Below, one piece after another: positions 12,201 through 21,800 of a stretch of DNA of 64,000 bases. The stretch is from Carposina sasakii. Its lineage: Eukaryota; Arthropoda; Insecta; Lepidoptera; Carposinidae. Under the pieces are notes generated by a model. The model searched no databases, was not told the origin of the DNA, and saw only the letters and a program-made list of their open reading frames with translations. The position numbers were made by a program, and so were the translations under genes. Location of the stretch: assembly GCA_014607495.2 (NCBI GenBank), contig CP053172.1, forward strand, positions 5,780,888-5,844,887, written 5' to 3'. The first letter of the stretch is position 1. Each line of letters starts with the position of its first letter.

Positions 12201-13020
12201 CTTAACGAATAAAGATGAATATGCACTTATAAAGAAAGATCACACTAACAAGACTTATCATACCTATAGGTGTGCTAAATGTACTTATAAGAAATCAAAT
12301 GAGGAATTGCTAATCAAACATGTAAGGTTTCACGACATGAAAAGAGAGTTCGCGTGTGATTATTGCGGTTATAGATTTCAAACAAAGAGTAGCGTTAGAA
12401 GGCATATATTAAGATATACAACTAAATGTAAGCATACAAGTAAAAAGTCCTATAACTGTTTATATTGCTACCATAGAAACAGCTCTACAATAATTCGCGA
12501 CAGATATTGTAAAAGTACTATATATAAATGCAGTTTCTGCGACTATAGAAGTGCAAAAAGTGGCAGAATAAAAGACCACGAAAAGAAACATACTGAAGAG
12601 AAACCGTTTAAATGTCACTATTGCGATTACAGAAATGCACAGAAGAGCAAAATAAAAGATCACGAGAGAACGCATACTGGTGATAAACCGTTCAAATGCA
12701 ACTATTGTGATTATAGAAGTGCACAACGACGCAAAATAAAACTACATGAAAGCGTACATACAGGCGATAAACCGTTTACATGTAACTTTTGTGACTATAG
12801 AAGTGCACACAGTGGTACGATAAAAAAGCACGAACGCAGACATACAGGTGAAAAACCCTACAAATGTAACTTTTGCGAATATAGAACAGTAGAAAGAAGT
12901 ACACTGAAAAGGCACGAGAGGATACATACAGGTGTAAAACCTTACAAATGCAACTTGTGTGACTATAGAAGTGCACAAAGCGGTCATATAAAGTTACACG
13001 AGAGAATACATATGTGCTAG
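6209..13020 (+). CDS. Gene A: C2H2 zinc-finger protein without ZAD, 401 aa (5 exons)
   Basis: Proposed join: 6209-6257, 8848-8907, 9915-9977, 10596-10658, 12050-13020. The lengths sum to 1206 bases, giving 401 residues and an uninterrupted frame. The N-terminal part (about residues 1-80) is acidic and built from short cassettes, each with one psi-K-x-E SUMO consensus (IKIE, IKQE, IKEE, VKEE, then VKVE in the last exon). The C-terminal part holds six consecutive canonical C2H2 fingers with TGEKP-like linkers, preceded by one good and two irregular fingers. A nuclear DNA-binding regulator is the natural reading, and the SUMO role is inferred from motifs only. No ZAD exon was found; the start is the ATG at the first base of a spliced exon, so an untranslated first exon upstream is implied. 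An alternative last exon lies at 15371-16083. Confidence 0.72.
6266..6626. mobile_element. MITE family M2, degenerate
   Basis: Starts ACAGGGTGATTTTGATAGTC just after the exon 1 donor and ends with AACATCCAGTATA. The inner part shares TCTCCATGGAAGCATACCTGG and GGGTCCAAAGTTGAGTA with copies at 23597, 26603 and 32005. It has decayed and carries no ORF. Confidence 0.6.
6850..8760 (+). pseudogene. 5'-truncated, frameshifted LINE reverse transcriptase
   Basis: Fragments in successive frames give a reverse transcriptase in order: KEMKVDAAPGPDKLP (about 7251), FKKGDKLDLNYRPISLTSV (about 7400), DVIYLDYEKAFDKVP (about 7635), the catalytic FADDT (7900-7914, in a different frame from its neighbours), and a C-terminal VNPWNKLPEEVV (about 8576). 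A stop after IIGD (7538-7540) and shifts near 7330, 7830 and 8330 make it non-functional. No endonuclease is present, so the 5' end is lost. It ends in an AAT-repeat tail (8736-8752) as in CR1/L2-type LINEs; that clade call is inference. It sits in gene A intron 1. Confidence 0.8.
8848..8907 (+). CDS. Gene A micro-exon 2 (IKQE cassette)
   Basis: Acceptor CTTTCAG, donor GTAGGT, 60 bases, phase 1-1. Encodes NVISIKQEICEPEDKDTHQ with split codons at both ends. It shares the layout psi-K-x-E, then CEP, then an acidic run and a final Q with the exons at 9915 and 10596. Confidence 0.7.
8940..9241. mobile_element. MITE family M5, 302 bp, TSD CTG
   Basis: Palindromic element with ends CACCGGTATGATGAATTTAG and its near reverse complement, flanked by CTG at 8937-8939 and 9242-9244. 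It has the same length as the copy at 29634. A third copy is at 62862. There is no ORF. Ends beginning CAC with 3-bp duplications suggest CACTA-like mobilisation (inference). Confidence 0.75.
9440..9615. repeat. Helitron-like remnant
   Basis: Contains ACCGCATCAAAATTCGTAG, GATCTAAGCACACATATGG and GACAGACAGCGGAAAGCGAC in the order seen in other decayed Helitron-type repeats of the window (for example 55728 and 63840). The termini are not intact. Confidence 0.4.
9651..9896 (-). mobile_element. SINE a, tRNA-derived
   Basis: On the minus strand it begins TTGACGACCGATTGGTGTAG (A-box-like) and carries GGTTCGAATCCCGGT (perfect B box). It then runs through the family body to CACAACACATTAACC read on the plus strand. 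Other copies: 16992/17405, 19358, 35393 and 56126. Its head lies only 18 bases before the exon at 9915. Confidence 0.8.
9915..9977 (+). CDS. Gene A micro-exon 3 (IKEE cassette)
   Basis: Acceptor TTTTTCAG, donor GTAAGA, 63 bases, phase 1-1. Encodes ELLPIKEEVICEPDDIDTCQ after a split codon. It is a clear tandem duplicate of the exon at 10596, with one SUMO consensus (IKEE). Confidence 0.75.
10031..10292. mobile_element. MITE family M3, palindromic
   Basis: Ends ACAGGGTGTAACAAAAAGGG and the near reverse complement finishing GTTACATCCTGT; the two arms pair over most of the length. A further full copy is at 34050-34323 and a half copy at 60779-60932. TATAT-type flanks suggest a TA-rich target. 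Confidence 0.8.
10375..10546 (+). mobile_element. Partial foldback element M7
   Basis: Shares GTTTCGCCAACAACCGTGGC, CATCCTCAGGATTATAG and the 3' tail AACGCCTAATACAATTTCAT with the copies at 42898 and 61073. The 5' arm is missing, and sequence upstream (about 10335-10372) matches part of the hAT element at 30133. Confidence 0.6.
10596..10658 (+). CDS. Gene A micro-exon 4 (VKEE cassette)
   Basis: Acceptor TTCTTTCAG, donor GTAAGA, 63 bases, phase 1-1. Encodes GLLPVKEEVVCEPDPIDIYQ after a split Asp codon. Closest relative is the exon at 9915. One SUMO consensus, VKEE. Confidence 0.75.
10785..11180 (+). mobile_element. Retroposon d, long copy
   Basis: Begins near GGGAAAAGCTGGAAGGGTGC and ends CTTGCCTTTCCTTCGGGATA plus a T/A-rich tail. 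Most of it matches 38228-38656 in reverse orientation. No ORF; SINE-like or the 3' end of an unknown LINE. Confidence 0.6.
11417..11510 (+). mobile_element. SINE b (tRNA-derived), not a functional tRNA
   Basis: GACCCGATAGCTCAGTTGG gives an A box, GTGAGTTCAAATCTCAC gives a perfect T arm and B box, and the ends nearly pair as an acceptor stem. The anticodon arm does not fold, and the sequence runs into a T-rich tail seen in other copies. Insertions of the same family at 20636-20734, 56219-56283 and 56449-56747 show that it is mobile. Confidence 0.65.
11721..11915. repeat. Dispersed repeat e
   Basis: Starts with a CATACATA microsatellite and ATAATCACGCCC. It then carries ACGGGGTAGGCAGAGCACCA and a CCCGGGAAGAGAAACAGCTG segment. 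Other copies: 29207-29445, 33432-33528, 44020-44105, 46395-46470, 46540-46755, 50470-50730 and 50868-51105, in both orientations. Class unknown. Confidence 0.6.
12050..13020 (+). CDS. Gene A last exon, finger array 1
   Basis: Acceptor TTTTCCTCTAG at 12049, entered in phase 1, giving DSPTEDYNHSQST, then VKVE (12124-12135). The fingers are one C2H2 (YRCAKC...), one with a C2HC-like end, and one lacking its histidines. Six regular fingers of the CDYRSA type follow (12526-13011). Helix residues -1 to 6 of the six are KSGRIKD, QKSKIKD, QRRKIKL, HSGTIKK, ERSTLKR and QSGHIKL. TGEKP-type linkers imply continuous major-groove binding. The protein ends two residues after the last finger. It shares its acceptor sequence and first codons with the exon at 15371, so the two look like alternative 3' ends. 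Confidence 0.85.
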
Positions 13021-13129
13021 TGAAAACAAAGTAATTGATGAAAGTGTACAGAAGGGAATGCAAGATACATGTCTTCTGCAGAGTCCGCCTGTGACGAGTT
13101 ACTAACAATAGTGAAACACTAGTCGTGAA

Positions 13130-13135
13130 AATAAA
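13130..13135 (+). promoter_or_regulatory. Possible poly(A) signal of gene A, end 1
   Basis: AATAAA lies 110 bases after the stop codon at 13018-13020. A T-rich stretch follows at about 13247. It would end the transcript before the second terminal exon. Confidence 0.45.
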
Positions 13136-13271
13136 CCGTATTCTAGTTCAGCCTTAAGCTTTGGCAATAGCAATGTTTTAGTAACGCAAAAGTCATGTAT
13201 AATACTATACACGTAGGCATTATTAAATTGTCAGATTTACAACGAATTGTGTTTTTATTTATTCTGTATTC

Positions 13272-13490
13272 TCGAACTGGGGTAGCCAGAACTGCAGGAT
13301 CCTAAGGGAGATCCCTCAGACGCGTTTATCAAAGCGGGGACAGATTTTAAAGATCAGTGACAAGCTGCTAGCTCATCGCCTAAGAGAATGTCCCCGAATT
13401 ACGAGTACTTAGTCGACTCTTACGACATACACGGAAGGAGATGCAGATGATGTATTCTAGTGAAGCCCGCATCAGTGCAAAACAAATTTA
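13272..13490. repeat. Dispersed repeat f
   Basis: GGGGTAGCCAGAACTGCAGG through AGATCAGTGACAAGCTGCTA to GTATTCTAGTGAAGCCCGCA. The same order of blocks occurs at 23078-23262 and 29470-29975 (the latter split by a MITE). Partial copies are near 21135 and 46140. Class unknown. Confidence 0.55.
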
Positions 13491-13558
13491 GAAATGCAAA
13501 ATTAGTCTGAAAGGTCAGCTAGTTTCCAGGTCAGTTTATTTACCATTTAAAAATCACA

Positions 13559-13711
13559 TTAGGATCGATTCCGGCAGTCACACTTAAACCTAATCTTAGT
13601 CAGGTCTATCTCTCTCCGTTCCTAACATAAATGGCTGAGAGAGAAAAGGACAGGTAGGACCAATTTTACGTTTAGGTTTAAGTCTGTTGGTTGTCTGCCG
13701 GAATCGACCAT
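13559..13711. mobile_element. MITE family M1
   Basis: Palindromic, with ends GATCGATTCCGGCAGTCACA and GTCTGCCGGAATCGACC around a TCTCTCTCC...GAGAGAGA core. Other copies: 28974-29122, 45533-46073 and 62682-63307, with arms at 23370-23585. Confidence 0.7.
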
Positions 13712-13789
13712 ATTGTTGCAAAAAGTATGCTTGTTTACGTTAACTATCTCCGTCCTAAAACCTCACGCTACTGTGGCGCCCACTGGTGA

Positions 13790-13962
13790 GCAAAAAAACA
13801 GGATTCGGCGGGAAAGCTGGAAAGGATTCTCCCGACGTTTCCATTCATCATCATTGTCATTCATCATAAATTCAGAATACATTTTACTAAACAATGATTA
13901 GGCTGTATGGGCTTAGTTCCCCTTGCCTTTCCTTCGGGATAAACTAAAAAAAAAAAAAAAGC
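13790..13962 (+). mobile_element. Retroposon d, short copy
   Basis: From GGATTCGGCGGGAAAGCTGG to CTTGCCTTTCCTTCGGGATA and a 15-base A tail. The central third of the long copy is missing. The poly(A) tail supports retroposition. Confidence 0.65.
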
Positions 13963-14454
13963 AAAAAAACAGTGGCCAATGACCAATATTTTCTACCAAA
14001 AAGTATATGCATGCGAGGAGGTGTTACTATTACTACTTGTTTTTAATACGGAGCTAGATTGGTAAAAAGATACAACCTATGGGACGAACTCTAAAATAGT
14101 TTCAGAAAAACATATTTACTTGTGCTACTGCAGTAAAAATATTAATGAACAGCTGATTTTCTTTTTGTTGGTGCCATAGTATAAAAATAGGTAGGTCAAA
14201 GAGTTACCTGTTGTTGCTGCTAGCAACCAACCTCCGCGGTCACGGACCTTACTGGCCGCTTGAAGCCAACAGCGTCTTATTCGAAGTTTTTAAATATTTT
14301 GTTTTGACAAGAAAGAAGAAGAAAGATGTCGTGTTAATTTTGCAGATAATTTTATATTTTTAATAATTTCTATAATTTTCCTGTAAATAAGTACATTTGA
14401 AATAAATAATAATTGCCAAGTAATCGGGTCCGACTCATTTGGTGTTTCTCTAGA

Positions 14455-14745
14455 AACACCTGTGTGTTTTCTCTTCTTTCTTCTTCCGCGCGGAATTTAT
14501 CCTAGGGTTTATGTTCACAGTTCACTATAGTCCACTTTTAGGGTAAGGGCACTCTGATTGGGTAGGTCAGTTTGTCACATACAAAAATTCACTTGTCGAG
14601 ATGCGAGGTCAGTACCGCGGTGGTTGGGCGACTGACAGATGCGGCGGGGGAAAAACCGCGGCCAGCGTCCGCGGCGGGGAAAAGAGACAAAACGATTAGA
14701 AGAGGGAGAAACAAATTATAGTTTTAACAGGTCGTTACACAGTTT
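14455..14745. repeat. Dispersed repeat g
   Basis: Shares CTTCTTCCGCGCGGAATTTA, GGCACTCTGATTGGGTAGGT-like and GAGGTCAGTACCGCGGTGGT segments with 44417-44710, and the first part with 26150-26300. TGTGTG...TTTTAACA ends are LTR-like, but no duplicated target was found. There is no coding sequence. Confidence 0.5.
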
Positions 14746-15370
14746 TTTTTATTTGTATTTATATCGAAATATCATAAAATAAAATAAACATTTGCGAAAG
14801 AAAAACTTCGCTAGCGTGAAAACTTTCCGCGATATAACAATTTCAAAATCACAATTGTAGACTTGCCAAAAAACGCTCCATAAAACGGCTGCCACGATAT
14901 GACGTCACTCTTTCAGTAACTTGTATGCGCGTAAAAGAACTTTTGTTCTATAGCTATATTAAATGTTGCCTTTATAAATATTGACCTGCCCACTTAACTT
15001 TGAAAGCTTATTACCTACTACCTCATTTGGATACTTCATGAAATTGTAATTTTACAAACAGGTATGATTTTGATGATTTATTCTGACAAGCATTGCAATC
15101 TAAATATTGTAAACGTTGTTTCTTTTTAACTACTTAGGTTAGTGTTAAAACTAAGTTAACTACTAATGTAACGTACCGTGTATCTTTACACATATACGCT
15201 GTGTTTCCATAATGAGGTAAGCAAAAATGCCTAATCACGAAGGAGGTCCATTGCGAGGACCGATGTAAAACCAAAGTATGCAGTATATTGGTACCTAATG
15301 TAACTTTAGTTATAGTAAATAAATAGTAGAATTAATGATTTATATATCTTTTCTTGTTATTTTCCTCTAG
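14746..15370. other. AT-rich intron or spacer before second terminal exon
   Basis: No exon was seen. Segment 14990-15070 matches 41430-41520 in reverse orientation (TACCTCATTTGGATACTT and AACTTTGAAAGCTTATTA), so it is another dispersed repeat. Confidence 0.4.
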
Positions 15371-16083
15371 ATTCACCGACAGAAGACAATTATCATTCCC
15401 AGAGTACATCATTACCAGGCACCAGTGCAAGTTATTCATTGAAAAGCGCATGTAGAACAAAAGTACTTGTAAATACATGTATAAAACCTTTTAAATGCTC
15501 ATATTGCAATCTTAGAAGTAATTGCAGCTCCACCATAAAAGATCATGAAAAGATACATACGGACGTCGACAATCCGTTCAAATGTAACTATTGTGATTAT
15601 AGAAGTGCAAAACGGGACTCTATACAAAAACATGAGCGAGTGCATACAGGTGAAAAACCGTTCGAGTGTAAGTTTTGTGACTATAGAAGTGCACAAAAGG
15701 ATACACTGCAGAAGCATGAACGGACACATACAGGTGAAAAACCTTATAAATGCAACTTTTGCGACTACAGAAGCGGCCATTGTAATAATGTAAGAATACA
15801 TGAGCGCACACATACGGGTGATAAACCGTTCAAATGTAATTTTTGTGATTATAGAAGTGCGCACACAAGTACAACTAAACGACATGAGCTGATACATACA
15901 GGCGAAAAACCGTATAAATGTTACATTTGCGATTACAGGAGTACACACCTTAGTTCAATAAAGAATCATGAACGGAAACATACAGGCGAAAAACCTCATA
16001 AATGCAACTTTTGTGATTATAGAAGTGCACAAAGTTGTCATGTGAGGCTACATGAAAGAAGAATGCATAAGACTGAAAGCTGA
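15371..16083 (+). CDS. Gene A alternative last exon, finger array 2
   Basis: Acceptor TTTTCCTCTAG, phase 1, giving DSPTEDNYHSQSTSLPG. The intron end and first 13 codons match the exon at 12050. Joined to exons 1-4 of gene A it makes 948 bases, a 315-residue protein. Seven C2H2 fingers with TGEKP-type linkers follow. Helix residues -1 to 6: CSSTIKD, KRDSIQK, QKDTLQK, HCNNVRI, HTSTTKR, HLSSIKN and QSCHVRL. All but the last differ from array 1, and QSCHVRL corresponds to QSGHIKL. There is no SUMO motif. It could instead be the last exon of a separate gene, but no 5' exons were found between 13021 and 15370. Confidence 0.75.
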
Positions 16084-16394
16084 AATCGCTGAAATGCAGA
16101 ACAATTTTTGACATGCTCTAGAGCTAAAACGGCTTGTCGCATTTTAAGCACTCTGGTTTTTTTCGCATTCGAATATCCCAATCGAGAACATAAATGGATA
16201 CATGGAAATTAATTTTCTGAAATGAAATTTATATTATTATAATTAGTATTATACGAGTAAACCATGTTCTTTGTCCACACAGACTTGAACAAAATTCTCA
16301 ATTTGTGCCGTTTTTCGTGTGTAATGTGTGTAATTACGAATTAGTATAATAGATTATGCACTAAACCTTCAATCTAATTGTGTTTTAGTAGTAA

Positions 16395-16717
16395 CTAGTG
16401 GATGCCCGCGACTCCGTCCGCGTGGACTACAGAAAAAACAAAATGTCGAAATTATCCGGGATAAAAACATTTTCCCGGGATAAAAAGTAGCCTATATGTT
16501 AAGTGGTACCTGTCACGATATATTCCTGAAAACTGCATCAAAATCGGTTAAGCCGTTTCTGAGATTAGCGTGCACAAACGCACAGACAATCAGACAAAAA
16601 TTTCAAAAATCATCGTTTTGGGTTCTATTGCGTTGATAAAGGTCTCCTATAATATTTTTTCCCATATATCTTCCATGTACAGATAGCGATCCGTTACATT
16701 TTTATTATATGTATAGA
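16395..16717 (-). mobile_element. Non-autonomous Helitron, 323 bp
   Basis: On the minus strand it begins TCTATACATATAATAAAAAT and ends GTCGCGGGCATCCACTAG. The flanking bases are A before and T after, the classic Helitron A|T target without duplication. It matches 63521-63807, also minus. Confidence 0.75.
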
Positions 16718-16739
16718 TTATCTTATTATTATTTTTTTT

Positions 16740-16825
16740 ACAATTAGCTAGGCAAACAGTTGACCGCCATCGTGCCTGATGTTAAGCAAGATGCGGCCTA
16801 AGGTGATACATGTTTGCCTAGATTA
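16740..16825. repeat. Short inverted repeat
   Basis: CTAGGCAAACAGTTGACC and a return arm ending ATGTTTGCCTAG enclose about 50 bases. A minor hairpin element with no coding potential. Confidence 0.4.
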
Positions 16826-16991
16826 TTAATTTGTATTCGTTGTCCTGTGTTGATCCATGGCTTGAATGGAATACATTTATGTACATCAGCTGCATTTCCT
16901 TTCGCTTGTCGTAAGTCAACTGAGGACCTCAAACTTGTTACATCTGACTCCGCTAAACGTAAAATAAAACTTTGAAGGGAGCCATAGGATC

Positions 16992-17596
16992 CGTAAATAA
17001 ATATTCACACACTGCACAACACATTAACCTAGTCCCACACTGCAGGATGGGACAGATAGACCGTAGGCAGTAAACGGGGAAATTTATAAATCTAGATGCG
17101 ACGTCGCCGGCGCGCGGTCGTCGCCTATCTGAACTGTAGAAACGCCACCGCGACCATAGCGATTCCAACAGGATAAACATGTAACTCGCAGAGGTGGGGC
17201 GGTGGTGGTGCGGCGGCGGGGACTGGCGGTGTGTGCGTGCGCGGAGCGAGGCGTCGCCCCGCGCACGTTCGCTGTCGCACTGCTTCGGCTCCGTTGCTGC
17301 AAATAGGTACCTTACAAATAATGCCGATAAACTGCTGAGCAGTTTGGCAGTGTATATAGATTATAAGAGTGTGTAATGTACTAATGTATATGGAATAAAT
17401 AAATTAAGATCCCTAAGGTCTTGTGTCGTGGGTACTAAGCAACGGAATAAATACATAGATACATAAGTATAGAAACAGCCATGACTCGGAAACAAACATC
17501 GATATTCATCATATCAATGTTTGCACCTACCGGGATTCGAACGCAGGAAGGACGTATAGCCTCGCAAGCATGGTCACTGCCAATTACACCAATATG
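16992..17596 (-). mobile_element. SINE a split by a 363-bp insertion
   Basis: Family body 16992-17041 breaks at CCCACACT and resumes at 17405 with AAGATCCCTAAGGTCTTGTG, continuing to the tRNA-like head at about 17596. The inserted 17042-17404 is GC-rich in its middle (17100-17290), carries a MITE M6-like arm (CTTCGGCTCCGTTGCTGCAA) and ends TATGGAATAAATAAATT. Confidence 0.65.
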
Positions 17597-17745
17597 TACC
17601 TACTTGTAGATCACAGGTATAAAAAATGGTCTTAAATCATTTACAAAGTGGGCTCTCTGTGTCCCGCTCAGTGGGCATAATAAGAGGTTTTTCTATGAAA
17701 AGATCTCAAACACGACATGCTTCTGCCGCTGTTAGGTAATCTGCG

Positions 17746-17927
17746 CCCCCTGATTACTTAATTTGCAATAGCAAAGCCGAAACAAAGCGATAGCGAAATT
17801 TGTACAATATTCGCCTTGAAATGTCAAAAGTTCCTTTGAAATTCGTTTTACGTAATACAAATTTGACAAGCGATTTTTGTACAATTTTCGCTATCGCTTT
17901 GCTTTCGCTAGTTAGGTAATAAGGGGG
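17746..17927. mobile_element. MITE family M6
   Basis: Arms CCCCCTGATTACTTAATTTG and TAGTTAGGTAATAAGGGGG, with the inner repeat GCGATAGCGAAA...TTTCGCTATCGC. Copies: 49093-49265, 54322-54504 and the window end at 63966. Confidence 0.7.
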
Positions 17928-18721
17928 CCGAAGATTCCGTATTGTAAACCCTTACACACACTACGAAGGGACCGGATGATCAAAGACCGAGTGCTGTAGC
18001 TGCCGCCGAGGGAAATAGGTGGGAAAAGCTCATGTTTGTTTAGATAGCGGTTCCGTCATTCAGCGGCCGCACTAAAGCAAATAGACAGCTGACTACGTTG
18101 CCGTTATGTTAAATATTTCTGGACGGCCGCTAGTGTGAATTACATCGAGGGACAAAGTTGCAGTGATAGTCAGGTGATTTGTAATCCCGGTTTAAGACTT
18201 AACGACTTCTACTACTTTAATTTTAATATATACATACATAACAATATTTGAGTTTACTGATTCAACACCACTCAAAATAAATTGAACCCAAGAAAAATGT
18301 TTAACTGGGCTGTATGGACATAATTCCTTTCTTCAGGAATAATAAAAATAATGAAGATAGTTTTTTTCCAAACCAAAGGCTAGATTACAATTTCTTCATG
18401 GAAACACGTAAATATATAGTTTTCTTTTGATAGCAACAGACAGAAAATTAATAATTTTCGAGAATCATACGTTTCCATTCATAATCTAATCACCTATCAA
18501 TAATTAAAAAATGGCTGCATGGACGTATGTTCCTTTACCGTGCATTGCAGACAAACTCGAAAAGTTTAAAAGTAAATAAATAAAAAACACCTGTGAGCTG
18601 CGAATTTAGAGTTTACCTGTTTTTAATTATTTAAGAAATGAAAAAACAAAGATTAACCCGTTTAAATATCAAGAAGTTCAGCTAGAGAAACTGATATTAC
18701 ATTTGGGACACCTAATACAAA
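17928..18721. other. 5' region of gene B
   Basis: AT-rich with no exon other than the one starting at 18722. No convincing TATA box or initiator was seen; the promoter must lie here or be TATA-less. Confidence 0.35.
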
Positions 18722-18844
18722 ATGGAATTTGCATGTCGATGTTGTCTCTTGCGACCGCCAGACAAAGATCTAAAAACCACATACTTACGCCACGGAAAAA
18801 CTGAAGTTTACGTCGACATGCTGAAAGAATGCTTTGAAATCCAT
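18722..18844 (+). CDS. Gene B exon 1 (ZAD first half)
   Basis: 41 codons from ATG, starting MEFACRCC and ending KECFEIH before GTAATA, phase 0. CxxC is the first zinc ligand pair. Confidence 0.85.
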
Positions 18845-21800
18845 GTAATAACTTTTTTCACATCATAATTCCAGTACATCAGACGTTACTATTTTGTCGC
18901 CCAAATTTCCAACTACATGTAATTTACAACATCCTTCATTCTCAATCACAGACTACTACATAAATTATCTGCTCTGAATTCTGAAAACGATTTCTCTCCC
19001 TCATAGTTCAATATAAAATCTAATTAAACCATCCTCTTTTAAGATGGGTGTGACTGGATGTATCTTTGTATGGTGAGAGCCAAATGGTTTAGACGTGCGC
19101 CTTCAGATTCATTTATTGTATCTCACAATTAGTGTAGGTTTGATCCCGGTTATGGGCCTGTATTAGTGTAATTCTAATGTCAGCTTATTAGACTCTGCCT
19201 CGGAAAGCATGTAAAGATCCTGCACTTAATTTCTCTTTGTCCCATTGACTATGAGAGTGCACTTGTGTTTAATAATAATAAATATTCAATCAAGGGCCTG
19301 CCAACCATCTTTTGATGGAAATTTGAACTTTGAAATAGTGACACCTGAGTCAATTAAATAATAAATATTTACACACTACACAACACATTAACCTAGTCCC
19401 ACACTAAGATCCCTAAGGTCTTGTGTCGTGGGTACTAAGCAACGGTATATAAATACATAGTTTGCGCTCATACATCCCTATGCACTCTAACTATCTCCTA
19501 AGCAGTTGGTTAATCAGTAAACTGATTGGCTGCCCTGACCAGAAACAGTCTGAAGAGCATTATCTACGATTTCAGATTAACACAAGCCCTGAAGACCACC
19601 CCGGCATCTGTGAGGTTTGCATCTCCCACCTGCGCGATGCATTTAATTTTAAGCAGCAGGTGCAGAAGTGTCAGCAAGACTTCCAGAGGCTTACAGCTGA
19701 AATGAATATTAAAGGTAGATGTTCCTAATATTGCATTACTAGAGTGTGTTTCACTGTGTACTTCCTATGGAGGATGGCACTAGTTACTATATGTATGACT
19801 ACATTTTCTGTTTCACTGTATAGTAAAAATATTAGTTACGAAATCAGGCATAGGTACTATTCAATGGAATAGACAACAGCATAGTGTTGATGATCACAGA
19901 CAAGTTATAAGTAGGTTTAGATGATGTAAGCCTATAAAATGTTGGATGCAGGGCCAGCCCGCCCTTACGGCGAACGGAGCAGTCGCTCCAGGCACCAAAT
20001 CCTAGAGGGCGCCTAAATGGTAAAGATATAGGTATATATTATTAAGATCAAACAGGAGAGGCACCATAATTGGATCTCGCTCCATTCTAAAATTTACTTC
20101 GGGCCGGCGCTGGTTAGATGGCTTTGTGAATATATTTTTATCAACTAACTATTGCCTGTGACTTTGGCCATGTGGAGTACAGAATCTAGCTTATGTCCTT
20201 ATCTATACTTTCATAATGCATGTGTGAATAATGTCAAGTGCATATTGTAAAAAAAAATATGCAGACAGTTTTCTTCTATGTATATAGGTATATGAGGTTT
20301 TTAAATACATACATATACAGGGTTAATTTGAAAACATCAATAACCTCGCAAGACTAGGTAGCTACCATCATAAACAACAACATTTGTTCTACGAGTTTTG
20401 ATAATTTGTCACATTTTACTTTCATACAAAAATAAATATCTATTTAATATTACCTCTGAATGTTCTTAAGTCTGTACATAATACTGAGCCGCGCGCGATC
20501 GCGGGCGTCAACCTTTTCGTATACCTACAAATGGAACATAGACTTACAAATGTCACGACAGTATAGTAAAAGCTTGGAAAATCATTTTTAATTAATGTAT
20601 TGAGTTATGATAAAACTCGTAGAACAAATGTTATTTTTATACGTTGAACAAATGGCACGCGGAATGCAGAGGTCGTGGGTTCGATTCCCACCCGGGTGAT
20701 GAATTTTTTCCATAATTTTATTAATAATTTTATAACAAATGTTATTGTTTATGATTTTAGCTATCTAGTCCTGCGAGGTTATTGATGTTTTAAAATTAAC
20801 CCTGTATACACAGCTGCCATAAACAGACGTACAAAGATCACCGACATAGCTCAACGGTCCAGCAAGCTGAAGTGGCAATGGGCAGGGCACATAGCTCGAA
20901 GAACTGATGGCCGATAGAGTCGGAAAGTTCTCGAGTGGATACCACGTATCAGCAAGCGCAGCGTGGGAAGGCCACCCGCGAGGTGGACGGATGACCTGGT
21001 CAAGGTTGCGGGCGTCGGTTGGATGCAGGCTGCTTCCGACCGGTCGGAGTGGAGGTTGTTGGAGGAGGCCTATGTCCAACAGTGGACTTCTCAGGGCTGT
21101 AAATGATGAATGATTGATGACACAGCTGCATTTCCATAAGATGGTAGCCAGAACTGCAGTACATATCACAAACTAGAACCTACCAGAGCCACTTTTAACA
21201 TAGCTGGACCAGATTTAAAACATCAGTGACAAGTTGCTGGCTCGTTCTATCCACTTCTTATGTCGTAATTATTTCTGATTTCAGAGGAGCTTCAAATAAA
21301 GGAGGAGTTACCGGATAGTGATAATGGTGCGTTATGAACTTTAATATATCTATCTAGATATAATAAAATTGTAACGGATCAATGTTTGTGCACGCTAATC
21401 TCAGAAACGGCTGAACCAATTTAATTCACTTGCCGCGCCCCACGCACTTTCCTTACTAATAAATAATCCTACTAATATTATAAACGCGAAACTTTGTAAG
21501 TATGGATGGATGGAGTGCGAAAGTTTGTAAGTATGGAAGTGATGGAGTGCCAAAGTTTGTAAATATGGATGGATGGAGTGCGAAAGTTTGTAAGTATAGA
21601 TGGATGGAGTGCAAACGTTTGTAAGTACATCCAGTATGTTTGTTACACTTTCACGTAAAAACGGCTGGAGCGATTTTAATGAAATTTGGTACGGAAATAG
21701 CTGACACCCTTTTTAAGGGCCCTCCACGATGGGCGCACCAGATGGTAAGGTGCGCTTCCCTCCTCGGCCTCCACTAGTACTGTAGCAGACTCCCCCCCGA

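Noticed and set aside
14455..14745. Solo LTR of a retrotransposon
   Set aside because: TGT...ACA-like ends are present, but no 4-6 bp target duplication was found in this copy or at 44417, so it is left as an unclassified repeat.
13021..15370. Separate 5' exons for the second finger exon
   Set aside because: No phase-1 micro-exon or ATG exon with good splice sites was seen; the interval is repeats f, M1, d and g.
15499..15948. Long minus-strand ORFs opposite the finger exons (also 12460-13108 and 53831-54079)
   Set aside because: They are shadows of the repetitive C2H2 coding frame on the other strand and have no independent features.
20907..21113. Small protein gene in the LINE 3' end (and similar ORFs at 33077-33527, 40755-41135)
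   Set aside because: The coding signal belongs to the C-terminus of a LINE polymerase in another frame, and copies are 5'-truncated.
21505..21625. CRISPR-like array
   Set aside because: The units are adjacent direct repeats of about 40 bases without unique spacers, inside a Helitron-type element in a eukaryotic genome.
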